Shown here in pieces: positions 47,035 to 58,623 of a DNA stretch of 64,000 nt (position 1 is its first letter; each line of letters opens with the position of its first letter). The DNA lies in contig NHZP01000054.1 of the NCBI GenBank assembly GCA_003313425.1, positions 248,001-312,000 on the forward strand, written 5' to 3'. Made by a program: the position numbers and the translations under genes. Source of the DNA: Pseudopyrenochaeta lycopersici (lineage: Eukaryota > Ascomycota > Dothideomycetes > Pleosporales > Pseudopyrenochaetaceae). Below the pieces are notes generated by a model. It was not told the DNA's origin. It ran no database searches and was given only the letters and a program-made list of their open reading frames with translations.

Positions 47035-50000
47035 TCACACGACTCGCACGCTGATCCTCTGTCTTACTATGTAACCACTGCGAATCAACCCAATTCCGAC
47101 CCTCCTATACTCGCCATCAACACTAGTTGGCCTGACGACTAGTATGTAGTATTCCTTAACGTCTCTGTTCTTCTTCCTTCCTACGACAACACATTGTTCT
47201 TTACAAAGTTCATCGCCGTCCTCAGTATCGTAATGTATCCAACCTCTTTTCGTTCCGCCGGAATCCAAGACCGCATACTCTTTCCCATGGTGTTCCATCG
47301 TACAATCTCTGAAACCCTCTACGTTGGCAACTAGTGCATGTTCGCGCTCCTCATCGAATCGGAGGTTATTAATCCAATCAACTTCGCCGAAAGGGATATC
47401 TATGAACTGAATGCCTCCACTATATGCCATCCATGACCACGATGGCACATGCCGATTGTTGTACGCAATCTCCTCTATCTTGTTGTCAGACACCTGCCAT
47501 AGGAGATTCCTGTGAAGGTAACGCTGAAAGATCCCGTATCTGCTTTGACACCCTATAGCGCTTGCAATACGATCCGCTAACCCAGATATTGCAATACATC
47601 TATCGGTCTTCACTGTACAGTCTCGCTTCGAGTAGTCCTCAAAGAGAAAGTGAATAAAATCAATAGTACGTCGATTGCCTGATTGGAGGAGACGGCTCGG
47701 GAAGCTTGGATCGAGCGTAAAGTACTTCTTTTCAGATCGGCTGAGGAGGAAGCATCTAGTCAGGAACATGTTGTTTCAGGTGTTATAGAGCTCTTACCAA
47801 TGCAACCTAGTCATATTTTCGCAATACACTCCGTCTCCACATTCGAAGTATGTCTGATTGGCGCTGAAGTGGACGGTCCGTCGTGCTAAAACCCTTTCTT
47901 GCATCACCCATGCTCGCGTGTTAAGCTGAGCCTTCCCCACATCATTGTCAAAATCATCCATATCGGCGCTGATATAGAACTGTTGACCTGAGGCATTTTG
48001 AACAGAGACATACTCGATGCTTACGTCCCGCTCAAGGAACCCCGCGTTGGAATCGACAGCCGAGGTTGCAGCGATTACACAGTATGCCGCCGAAAAGACG
48101 TTCTCCATTCGGCTGGATTCGCGTTTCCAGTCCTTGCCATTGTCCCCGTATTGGATTATACAAATCGAGTCGATCCAGAGGTATGGGACGCCAAGTTCTC
48201 GGGTCACTTTAACAGCGTCCTGGAAGGTCTTTGGCAGTTCAGAGAGGCTAAATCCTCTCAGCCGTCGGCCAACGTTATCCTGGGTTGTACAGAATGCCTT
48301 CTTCTCTTCGACTGAGAGGTCGCCCCAACGATGAGACAAAGCGATGTACTTTTGTCCGTTCATTTGCGAGGCACAATCGAGACGCAAAAAATCTTGACTA
48401 TCTAAATCACCGACGCGGAGGAGTCTCGTCGGCAACGCTGTGCTAGATTCACCTTGGCGATTGTTGCAATCATGGGACTTGTCACACCACCGAAGCCATG
48501 CACGAAGCAATGCAAAACGTGCGGAGTTCTCAGCTTCAGGCACAACTGGGAGGCCAATAGAGATTCGGCACCTAGGAGGAGCCGTGCTTTCTGTAGTGAA
48601 GATATGTAGTAAGTATTGTTCCTGTTTAGTGTATAAGAGGAGTCGAAGACACTCACCTGGATCCGCATAAAACCGCAGAAGGCGCGGGCCAAGAAGTCCT
48701 GCTTTTAGTGCCGCGTCTCTTCGCACAATGTGGATATTTGGGTCGTCACCATTGTGATAGCACCCAAATGCTCCGAGGAGCATTTTACAGAGCCGACAGC
48801 TTTCTGCAGCAATAAGTATATCCGGAAGACTAACTCTGCAATGAGCAGGTGTGATGAAATCCTTGAGGACATCACTACAGCAGGCGCAACACTGAACCAC
48901 CGCAGGTGGCGCGCGCAATGCCGAGTCAGCGTAGAATTGTGTTGCAAAGACATTGTCAGGAACGAGGACCCAGTCGTTGTACTATGTCCAAATCATTATC
49001 GGTCAGAGGAATCATAGGTGGGGGCAATTCGTAGGTCTACTTACACGCTACACCCCCAAATAGAACAGCATTAGTAGCCTCGCATATCGATAATCACAGG
49101 TCTACTTACGTCCTACACCACCAGACACGGCAGCATTAGCAGCAGCCTCGCATATCGAGAGTCACAGGTTTACTTACACCCTACAACAACAAACAAAACA
49201 GCATTAGCAGCAGCCTCGCATATCGAGAGTCGCAAGCCTACTTACATGCTACACCACCAAACACAGCAGCATTAGTAGTAGCCTCGCATATCGAGAGGCA
49301 CAGGTTTACTTACTCGCTACACCACCAGACACAGCAGCATTAGCAGCAGCCTCGCATATCGAGAGTCGCAAGCCTACTTACAAACTACATCACCAGCCAC
49401 AGCAGCATTAGCAGCAGCCTCGCATATCGAGAGTCGCAGGACCACTTACATTCTACAAACCAGACACAGCAGCATTAGCAGCAGCCTCGCATAGCAATGC
49501 TCGCAGGCCAACTTACCGCCTACAACAACAAACAAAACAGCATTAGCAGCCTCGCATATCAAGAGTCATAGGTCTACTTACATTCTACACCACCAGACAC
49601 AGCAGCATTAGCAGCAGCCTCGCATATCAATAATCACAGGTCTACTTACTTCCTACACCACCAGACACAGCAGCATTAGCAGCAGCCTCATATATCGAGA
49701 GTCGCAGGTCTACTTACAACCTACACGAGCAGGCACAACGGAATTAGCAGCAGCCTCATATATCGAGAGTCATAGGTATACTTACCATCTACACCAGCAG
49801 GCACAGCAGCATTAGTAGTAGCCTCGCATATCGAGAGGCACAGGTTTACTTACACCCTACACCACCAGACACAGCAGCATTAGCAGCAGCCTCGCATATC
49901 AAGAGTCACAGGTCTACTTACTTGCTACACCACCAAACACAGCAGCATTAGCAGCAGCCTCGCATATCGAGAGTCGCAAGCCTACTTACAAACTACACCA

Positions 50001-51331
50001 TCAGACACAGCAGCATTAGCAGCAGCCTCGCATATCGAGAGTCGCAAGCCTACTTACTTGCTACACCACCAAACACAGCAGCATTAGTAGTAGCCTCGCA
50101 TATCGCGAGTCACAGGTTTACTTACTTCCTACACCACCAGACACAGCAGCATTAGCAGCAGCCTCGCATATCGAGAGTCGCAAGCCTACTTACAAACTAC
50201 ACCACCAAACACAGCAGCATTAGTAGCAGCCTCGCATAGCAATGCTCGCAGGCCAACTTACCGCCTACAACAACAAACAAAACAGCATTAGCAGCAGCCT
50301 CGCATATCGAGAGTCGCAAGCCTACTTACTTGCTACACCACCAAACACAGCAGCATTAGTAGTAGCCTCGCATATCGAGAGGCACAGGTTTACTTACACC
50401 CTACACCACCAGACACAGCAGCATTAGCAGCAGCCTCGCATATCGAGAGTCGCAAGCCTACTTACAAACTACATCACCAGACACAGCAGCATTAGCAGCA
50501 GCCTCGCATATCGAGAGTCGCAAGCCTACTTACACCCTACATCACCAAACACAGCAGCATTAGTAGTAGCCTCGCATATCGAGAGTCACAGGTTTACTTA
50601 CACCCTACACCACCAGACACAGCAGCATTAGCAGCAGCCTCGCATATGAATAATCACAGGTCTACTTACACCCTACACCACCAGACACGGCAGCATTAGC
50701 AGCAGCCTCGCATATCGAGAGTCGCAAGCCTACTTACTTGCTACACCACCAAACACAGCAGCATTAGTAGTAGCCTCGCATATCGAGAGGTACAGGTTTA
50801 CTTACTTCCTATACCACCAAACACAGCAGCATTAGCAGCAGCCTCGCATATCGAGAGTCGCAAGCCTACTTACTTGCTACACCACCAAACACAGCAGCAT
50901 TAGTAGTAGCCTCGCATATCGAGAGGCACAGGTTTACTTACACCCTACACCACCAGACACAGCAGCATTAGCAGCAGCCTCGCATATCGAGAGTCGCAAG
51001 CCTACTTACACCCTACATCACCAAACACAGCAGCATTAGTAGTAGCCTCGCATATCGAGAGTCACAGGTTTACTTACACCCTACAACACCAGGCACATCA
51101 GCGTTAGCACTAGCCTCGCATGGCAAGAGGCTCAGGTGTATATACTTCCTGCAGCCAAATATATTAGTATACTGTTAATTATTCCCGTCCAGAACACTTG
51201 CCTTCTGTTCTTTCTGTCACCTATAGTCAAATCTTCTGCCAAGGGCTGTGGCTTACTGTAAACGACCAATTATCCTCTCCTTCTTTACTCACTGAACGGA
51301 ATAGAAACTTAGCCACGCAAGGAAATGACAT
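47035..51331 (-). CDS. HET-domain gene 2 with 32 three-nucleotide exons
   Basis: Proposed exons: 51331-51257 (ATG, 25 codons, MSFPCVAKFLFRSVSKEGED...), then 32 exons of 3 nt from 51148-51146 to 49047-49045, then 48981-48657, 48590-47798 and 47740-47035. All phases agree: the first exon ends in phase 0, every micro-exon is one sense codon, and 48981 enters the HET frame in phase 0 (YNDWVLVPDNVFATQFYADS). Later introns of 66 and 57 nt also fit. Predicted length 664 residues. HET blocks: YIALSHRWGDLS, LPKTFQDAVKVTRELGVPYL, LWIDSICIIQ, MENVFSAAYCVIAATSA, TRAWVMQERVLARRTVHFS, and PSWSWMAYSGG near the C-terminus. A CCACC cluster precedes it. The HET part is certain; the micro-exon part is inference from splice signals. 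Confidence 0.8.
48591..48656 (-). other. In-frame intron inside HET gene 2
   Basis: GTGAGTG donor, ACTTACTAC branch-like site, CTACAG acceptor, 66 nt with no stop, so retention would add 22 residues without breaking the frame. Confidence 0.65.
49020..51125 (-). repeat. Tandem intron/micro-exon array, about 31 units of 68 bp
   Basis: Most units are 68 bp; a few are up to three bases shorter or one longer. On the minus strand each unit reads GTAAGTAR, a CTCTCGATATGCGAG hairpin-like block, CTGCTAATG, then GTGGTGTAG, then three variable bases before the next GTAAGT. Triplets seen (coding strand): GGT 9, CAA 5, TTT 4, GAA 4, GCG 2, AAT 2, and single CGT, CGA, GAC, CAT, GTT, ATG. None is a stop. 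The 65-nt remainder is nearly constant. Units often alternate between two subtypes, giving a 136-bp higher-order repeat. Confidence 0.95.
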
Positions 51332-51456
51332 CCTGTGAACGGTCGTGTAAGTTAGGGTTTATAATATGATGGAAGGTTGCCTCTTATGCTGTGTTTGCGA
51401 ATGCGGGGTAGCTCAACCAACTTCTGCCTAAGTGACTTGGTCCAACAATTAGTTAG

Positions 51457-52133
51457 CGGTACTTACAAGCAGACAAATGTCACAGAAAGATACATCAACT
51501 CGCCACCGCTAGCGGGGATGATGGCCGACCCGCACCGGCCACACCCTTGTGAGGTGGCGAATTCTGTAAGAGGTGAGTTGGTTGACTGGAGGCATGGCCA
51601 AGGTTGAGTTGGATCGCAAGGCTGCGGGGCTAAGGTCGGCCCGCTTGCCAAGACTTCACACCGCCACAGGCCTGGCAGCCACTGAGATGATTATGTGGCT
51701 GTTTTGTACTAGCCAGAACTGGTAATCGTTCCGGTTAGAGGTACCAATTGGGGTGGCGACCCTACATGAATTTGCGTGCGACAGCAGACATAAGGCTAGT
51801 GATAACTCCTAAGCATCGTAGTAAGGTTCTAAGACTTAGATAGCACTATTATAAGCATTATAGAGTAGTAAGAGCTTAATGGTGGTGCTATAGGGAAGGA
51901 ACGCTGTTTCGCTGAAGAATAAGGCTCTCTACGAATCAGGCGCGAAGGCGACGATGCGTAACGTAATTTTTAGATTGAAGGGGTTCTAGATGTCTAGGAA
52001 TAGCTAGGTTATACTATCTGATTGGTAAAATATAGATAGCTAGACATAGGAAGAGTTTCTGATGTGTTGAAGTCTAAGTACCTGTTGGTTTTCTCGCTAC
52101 GGTGTGGTTCTCGCTACGTAGTGGGGGATGTTA
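51457..52133 (-). repeat. Repeat-family copy 5' of HET gene 2
   Basis: 51500-52133 matches the right-hand inverted repeat of HET gene 1 (ending GTAGTGGGGGATGTTA); 51457-51545 matches 46705-46789 in inverse orientation. It lies about 130 bases upstream of the proposed HET 2 start codon. Confidence 0.85.
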
Positions 52134-52149
52134 CTCCAGTTGGTACTAG

Positions 52150-52567
52150 CAGGAGGCCTGCGCAGATGGTGTAGGGGGCTATATGGCTTGATGAACGAGG
52201 GCGGGCAAGGAGGAGCAGGCTAGTCATAATGGAGCGCGATCCTAATGCTCCACAAGGTGGCTACTCCACTGAAAGTTACATTCAAGCCTTAACAGAGGGT
52301 CTCCTGCCTAGCCACCAGCGTTCACAGCTCTTTATGCAGGATAAAACGCGCATCCATACATCAAGAAGGGCAAGGAGCTGGCTAGCTGAGCAGGGTATCA
52401 ACACTATCATCTGGCCACCTTACTCACCAGATCTCAACCCAATTGAGCACCTCTGGTGGCACCTTAAGAAGCGCATGCATCGCTTCTATCCTCAATATAA
52501 CAACTATAGCGTAGCTGAACAAGAGTGGGATGGTTTCTGTAAGGCCTTGAAGAGGTGCTGGCGCAGT
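52150..52567 (+). pseudogene. Tc1/mariner-type transposase, C-terminal part
   Basis: Reads GAIWLDERGRARRSRLVIME, GYSTESYIQALTEGLLP, QLFMQDKTRIHTSRRARSWL, INTIIWPPYSPDLNPIEHLW and HLKKRMHRFYPQ: the second catalytic Asp (MQD) and the third acidic residue (NPIE) of the DDE domain. Upstream, MV-stop-GAIW shows TGG changed to TAG. The N-terminal DNA-binding domain and first Asp are absent. The frame runs on to 52648 only by fusing into the duplicated segment at 52569. Confidence 0.88.
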
Positions 52568-52568
52568 A

Positions 52569-54253
52569 ACCTCGAGTACGGCTGCATTAGTCACTTCGGC
52601 GGAGCCGGGTCAACTCCCCTCCAACCCCAATTATCTTCGGCCGCTTAGTAGTTCTGAGTTTCCGTTCATCATCATTCCAAAAGCAATAAGCAGTTCGGAG
52701 TTTCCTTCCGTTGAACAGCACCCGAAGGTTTTCTATCTCTATTTCTTTACATCCTGTTAAGACTTGGGCGATGTTTATGGTAATACCACAAATTTTGTGT
52801 GAGGCGCTGTTATAGTTACTTATGTTCCTGTAAATTTGCAAAGAATTGAGAGGTACAAATTCAGAGAAGTCCGTACACGGTTGGTTGACTTCAATTTTAA
52901 AGACTCTTTCGGGCCGTCCTCTCATACCATGATCGATGCTACCGTCTTTCAGAAGATGAATCCAAATTATTCTAAACCAAAGATCAATGAGGAGGACGCA
53001 AATCCAATCGCATTATTTAACTTGCTCCGTCCCTCCCAGCCGCAGCCTGAATAGGTCAGACTGCTAGTGTTTAACTCAAACTCCACACTGGCTTTATCTT
53101 CTGTCGTTTCTTCGCACGGAGATCTTCCTCAGGCGCTCTCGAGCTCGTCCTGAGAAATAGTCTCGTTAGCACCGTGCTTGACTGCACTAAAGCCAACACA
53201 CTTACCATGTCCTCGGCCACTCGGTCGATAAATTCTTGTTCGCTCTCCATACTTTGTAGCGCGGAGAATTTAAATGAGGATGTTAAGATCGGGACCGTAT
53301 CGTTTTCCTCTCCCACATCTCCAAATCGATGATCAGGTGTCTTCTCCTCAGTGTCATAAAAGACTTCAAGTACCTCTGTATCAAGGTCGACGACATATGC
53401 AAATTCGCAATACAACCAATCGTTCGCAAAGGAAAGTGCAAGTTTAATTGGGACCTTTCTTTCGTCTTTAGCACGGCTGATTACTTCAAGTATGGCGGCG
53501 CCGGTGTCTCTGGAGAGAGAAGGGCAGAGCCTATCCATGATCTCGCTTGTCAACTTGGACATGGGTTGTGCAGCAAATTCCATCCAGATTTTGCTCTCTA
53601 GTCCGCGTAGCTCATTGATTCGACTTTTGGCCGTAATTAGCTCTTGTTCGGACGCTTCGTAGATGTGCCTAAGTCCATCCTTAAGGCGCTGGATGTTAAT
53701 CGGCACGCGTAAGAATTTCATAAGATTTACCCCTTGGCCCTCAGGGTAGCCATCCCACTGACCGTATTGGGCGATGACGAAGCGACCGTTGTAGAACACG
53801 CAGATAAGGTGACGAGTGCCCATGATTAACGAGTTCAGGCGTTGTGAGCAGTAGACAGAAAAGGATTGAGTAGCAGGGTTGTGTTATGGGAACGATGGGT
53901 GGAGGGATTTGGGGAAAAGGTCTTCAGGTTTGATCCTGCTGGCTCTCACGCTCCACTGCCTCTTATACCCGCTCCAACCCCTGGCAGGAACCCTCCATCA
54001 ACTCTTGCCGCCGGGGCATTTCCTGTATCAAAGCTTTAAGTGCCTAAGCCACACGGGTGTTGGAATCCCGTATTAGCTGTCTCATCAAGCACCTATAGCA
54101 AACAAGGGCCTCTCGTATCGCCATAAAGCATTGGCTTAGATGCATGAGAGACCCAAGCCCGTTGCTCCACTAGGAGATGCGGAACCACGGCTCTACGCCG
54201 GCCTTGTTCTTTTCACCCGCTTCTCTTACCTATGAGGGAGTCTCGCGCTTCTT
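52569..54253. repeat. Segmental duplication, copy 2
   Basis: Direct copy of 8391-10101. It differs by scattered substitutions, a loss of about 18 bases near 54020 and a short loss near 54150. Its left edge is fused to the transposase remnant. Confidence 0.92.
53129..53823 (-). CDS. Conserved MGTRHL-type protein, copy 2
   Basis: Exons 53823-53206 and 53149-53129 with the same 56-nt intron as copy 1; 212 residues. The two products differ at few positions seen by eye, for example KSRINEL against KRRINEL and EFIDRVAEDM against EFLDRVAEDM. Start, splice sites and stop are intact, so both copies could be expressed. Function unknown. Confidence 0.8.
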
Positions 54254-54254
54254 A

Positions 54255-55545
54255 AGCTAAATGAGTCCTTACCCATGCTGTTGAGCAAGTCCGCTGCTGG
54301 ATCGGGGCCCGGATCCGTTATGCCTCTTGGGCTTAAGCGCCGCTTCCAGGCATAGCGTTAAGTTCGGGCACAGACTAGAGTCGATGCTATTCCTGCCTCC
54401 TGGCATCTATAATGTCCTGACGCCACTAGTAATTGAGCGGATTAGGCAATAGGATCTACTGCTCCAGAAAGAGCAGAGACAGCGTCGCGGTGGACATCCT
54501 TATTTAGGCCTTTTCAAGAATGTCAAGATGGGCGATGAAGGCAGTGGTCATGTGACCTTGTCTACATGACTAATTAGCGTCATTACTTAGTCTCAAGCTC
54601 AGCTTAATTAATGAGATAACTCTTACACCCCCAAAGTTTTGACAAATGTATCACCGCACAAAGTCAGAAACTGTCGTATGAGCATCCATGCCCAGACGTC
54701 TTGCCGTTCTAGATCGACGCAACCAAGGGAGCATACTGGACTCGAGGCCCGGACTGCATCGGTCACGCAGCACCGTTCAACCTGCTATGTCTTCAGGGCA
54801 AGGCCATGTGCTCGCATGGTCGCCCAAGGAAGCACATGACCTGATTTTCACTGTGCTGCTGCAGCCAATTGCCTACCACCACCGCACGAATGCGCCTGCT
54901 TCAAACTCGTCCACGTCGAGGTCCCCAACTCCTTCCGGTGGGACAACTGACCGCTCAACGATGAATAGTCTTGCGTCATCCTTCGAAAGGCGTTAGACGA
55001 GGGACATTTGCAGAATGGAACCCACAATTGCGTGACAGCTCGTCTTGCCCACGCTCCTGCAACAGACATGGGCACAGTCCTGAACAAGGGCACGAGTTCA
55101 GATGCATCGAGTGCGTTGAAGCTACGATCATCCCACCCCAACGATTTGCGCCAGTACGGCGCTTCACCTACCCCAGCTACCCAGCTGTGTCATCGTACAA
55201 GGCAGACTTCGGCCCTTTAACCATATCAAGCCACTGTGAATGCTGCTACTCCCTCCATGGTGACAGCTTTCCAATCAACATGAGCGGCCATGGCCGCTGA
55301 GCAGGTATTGTGTGACTTGATGTGTCACGACATGCATATTACCACCCTTTGCATGCCCTAGCGGGGTCGCAGGATCCTGGCACTAGAATACCAACAAGGC
55401 TCGTCCGGTGATGATCGAGCTGTGCCATCTATGCGTTACAAGAGGGGAGGTGTCGATTGGTGGAGGCATCGTTGAGGACGGCTGAGGATGGCGTGGCGGG
55501 GCGCCTTTGGAGCGTCCTCCCCTGCACTCCGAAGCCTAGGATGAA
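54255..55545. other. No supported gene
   Basis: Overlapping frames of 60-110 codons on both strands without domain or splice consistency. Confidence 0.4.
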
Positions 55546-55546
55546 G

Positions 55547-55552
55547 TATAAA
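55547..55552 (+). promoter_or_regulatory. TATA box of the following gene
   Basis: TATAAA 38 bases before the ATG at 55590, implying a very short leader. Confidence 0.45.
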
Positions 55553-55589
55553 GGCATGCGTGAGCCCGCTATGGTCTGCTCATCACATC

Positions 55590-57487
55590 ATGGCCTCCTC
55601 TCCTCTCCTTTCCTCCTGGAGTTCGGACGCAATTGAGCAGTTGTTCGACTCTGTTCCAGATCTCGAACACGATGACTTTCTTTGTGGCTATCTCTGGACT
55701 TCAGACATGGTGAACAGAGAAACAGGGGAAACAGGGGAAACAGTAAGTGAACCCTTCTCTCCCGTCTTGATGTCAACGAGCTTATCCGGATGAGCAGGAA
55801 CAAGATCTTTTCTGCATTGATCCCGATATTTACATGAGCTTGATTCTGCAAACAGAAGAGATGGGTGCATCTCACCTCGTCTATGCTGTTGCGCCGAGCC
55901 AGGTATTGGCGGAACAACCAGCCAATGATGAAATCGCTACTGGATCGGATTTCGATCAACGTGACCCTCGCGTCACAAGCCAAGAAGTGCCCTCGAACAC
56001 ACGGGTCGGAGAAGAGAATGCTCTTGGACACAAGGTCGGCCAAGAGTGGAGCACTGGGACGAGCCACGAGCCTGCTACGGAAATGCCGGACGTGGGTGTC
56101 GTCGAGACTCCGGTAGCATTGGGCGAAGGCGAGAATGCCACCGTTGAGGACATCTCTCTCGTCACGAGTCGCAAAGCCTCTCTGAGCCCACCATTTGAGG
56201 CGCTGCGCGCATCATCACCACCAGCAGACGCCGAGATATGCCCCGAGGAGTTATACGAGAGACAGGCAGGCGGCATAGAAGAACGCATCAGTCTGGATCA
56301 TACCCAAGTCCCCTGCCCCGTTGGAACCCAAATGGAACTAGCGACCATGACGGCTGAGGATGTAACCGGAGTACAGGCGTTTCAAGACAAGGAATGCTTC
56401 TGCGAGCAAGCACGTCCAGACCGCCTATCAGCAGTGCCAGAGCGCGGATCGGCCCATAGTGATGACGCTGGGATTCATAGCCCTTCCAACCAGAGTGCCA
56501 TGAAAGGCGACTTGTTGAGGCAGAACGACACTGTTCCACAAGGACTGCTTGTTAGCACGATCGAGCAGGAAGAGCTTGGAACTAAGACGGCAACTGTTGA
56601 AAGAACGAATCAAGGGCGCGGAATTGCTACCAGCAGCATTGGTCCGTCAGATCGAGGAAGCGCCAAGGTACGGATGCAAGAAGATCGAGAGGGGCTCGGA
56701 ACGTCTGAGGACAAGACTGGTGACGGTCCTGCACGATCTAGAAGCATGCAGGTAGAGGCTGAAGGAAACAAGGGTGAACGTGCAGAGACTCCAAAAAATG
56801 CTCCGTGGGGCTCCAAAAGTATGACTCCAAGCGCACTGCGAGATATCCGCTGACCATACAGGCAACCCAATATTGCTCGATGACGAGGAAGAATTACAAG
56901 TCCAGTCCTCTCACGAACCAATCAATCCAGACACCAACGTTGACGACAGTGACGGGAGCAGAGGAGCTGCAGGTGGTTCCCCTCGTAGATCAGAACGACA
57001 AAAGCGCAAGAGGAATTGCAACGACATGCAACTATGGGGCGGTGTTGACTTTCAGAATCAAAAATTCGAAGAGCTTCAAGACGCATGGGCCGTAATACAG
57101 AAAATGTACTTCTACGAGATCGAAGCTCTTGTAGCGAAGCTGGGAAGCCATAGCAACCATCTCAAAAATTTGGTTGCGGACTTCCACACGGAATTTTACC
57201 GTCTTTATGAGCAGTGGAAAACGAGCAATTCGATTGATCCAGCGAGCGTGTTGGAGCCTATCGGCTGTTGGAAGAAGCTAAAGAGAGAGCTGACGACAAG
57301 GAAGGTCCCGAAAGATGGCAACGAAAAGAGCAAAATGCTCCAATTCGAGCAGACTTTAGATTTGCTTGCGGCTAAAGCGTCATTATGCGACATCATTGAA
57401 GAGTGCCTCGGCCCCATAGACAGGAAGGATGACAACAAGGACGAGGATTACACGGGACGACGTCCCAGCAAGACTCAGCGCCGGTAG
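55590..57487 (+). CDS. Three-exon disordered nuclear-type protein, unknown
   Basis: Exons 55590-55742, 55798-56818 and 56862-57487 join in frame across introns of 55 and 43 nt, 599 residues. Residues 1-60 are Ser-rich then acidic (SVPDLEHDDFLCGYLW); about 75-390 is a Glu/Ser/Pro-rich disordered region; a basic cluster RRSERQKRKRN (possible nuclear signal) precedes a helical C-terminal domain (FQNQKFEELQDAWAVIQKMY, DFHTEFYRLYEQWKTSN, KMLQFEQTLDLLAAKASL). A TATA box stands upstream. No family recognised. Confidence 0.65.
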
Positions 57488-58134
57488 AAATATCGTCAAT
57501 AGGCGTTCGTGTCGGACTTAGTATGTTCGTGTTCCATCCAGAGATTACAGCTATATTAGTGGCTAAAGATCACGAATCGATGTACAATACTATTTTTCCG
57601 CGGCAAATCCGCAACTCAATAGCGGAGAACGCTCCTAAAGAGTATATGCGTACCATCATTTCAACTAAGTCTCGGTCGCGGACGCATCGTACTCAGGGCG
57701 CTTTCTGCACATATGTGTTGATTAGAAATACAACATAATGGAAGCGTTGCTTGAGGTTCCTTTTGCTTCGCGACAACAGAACTTCCGATCGTAGATATAT
57801 AGCATTTAAGATGTGCGTCCTGGGGGACTAGCTCTACTCCGCCATAGTCTATTCTTAAAATGAGGACGCGGCTGTCTTAACAATGCAACTCTCACCGTGA
57901 CAGCTAGCAACAAAGGAGATCAGGAACATAACCGGCTCCCTTGAGCGGTATAAATTATTATTAATTGCATTGCTAGCAACAGGCAAACCGAGAAACGAAT
58001 GGGCAGTCAGAGTCTTGGGCATGGTAGACTAATATTGGCGAACAAAAGGGTAGGCCTTCCTGCTGCTGTAGCTAATAACTAAGAATCATTGTACAGAAAC
58101 ATGACGCTGAAGAGCTGCATTCTCAGAACGAAAG
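57488..58134. other. No supported gene
   Basis: One plus frame (57523-57738, MFVFHPEITAILVAKDHESM) reads like protein but has no context. Otherwise no gene. Confidence 0.35.
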
Positions 58135-58623
58135 CTATGAAACATGCGAGAGAATGAGAACAGCACACAGAGTAATGAGTATATGGTATACCATGGACAA
58201 TATCAGCTCAGCGATCACAGCGACTGCTCGACATACAGCCAACAAAAAGAGTATCGACCAAGCAATCGTGAGCCAGACATGGACGTTGCTTCGAGAATGG
58301 CAGAGGTATTCCGCGTCAAAAGGTTCGCTGGTGACTATTAGTATGAAAGAAGAAAAGGGCAAAGGCACTCACTTGTGGTCGGACCCAACGAGTGTACTGC
58401 CATCGTAGCGCTCGGCCTGATATTCGTTACTGTCTTGAAACTCATCTCGGAAGCCTACTGGACTTCGGCAAAAGGGGAGCCCAAAAGGCCCTGTCGCAGA
58501 TAAGTTGTAATTTGAGGTATCAATGGCAGTATGCGGTCGGACACTGAAAACATGTCGCGGAGAGCAGTCAAGTCGAAGACGCAAAGCCTCGCTCCCTTCT
58601 TCAGCTTGGTCCATACCGTCCAT
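58135..58623 (-). CDS. Small membrane protein
   Basis: Exons 58623-58373 and 58327-58135 join in frame (joint GSDHNEPFDAEY) across a 45-nt intron with an ATACTAATAG branch site; 147 residues from MDGMDQAEEG. The C-terminal exon is hydrophobic: VWLTIAWSILFLLAVCRAVA, then ELILSMVYHILITLCAVLIL, two probable transmembrane helices. A possible upstream intron (GTAAGCG to CACGTAG) just before the ATG and a TATATAAG further up suggest a spliced 5' leader. Function unknown. Confidence 0.55.

Noticed and set aside
49020..51125. CRISPR-like array (regular repeats with short variable parts)
   Set aside because: Variable parts are only 3 nt, the organism is a fungus and no cas genes exist. The signals flanking each triplet are splice sites.
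49020..51125. Ordinary non-functional minisatellite
   Set aside because: Splice signals are kept in all units, variability is concentrated in the triplet, and frames upstream and downstream agree. Still the main alternative until cDNA is examined. Absence of stops among 32 triplets alone is weak evidence.
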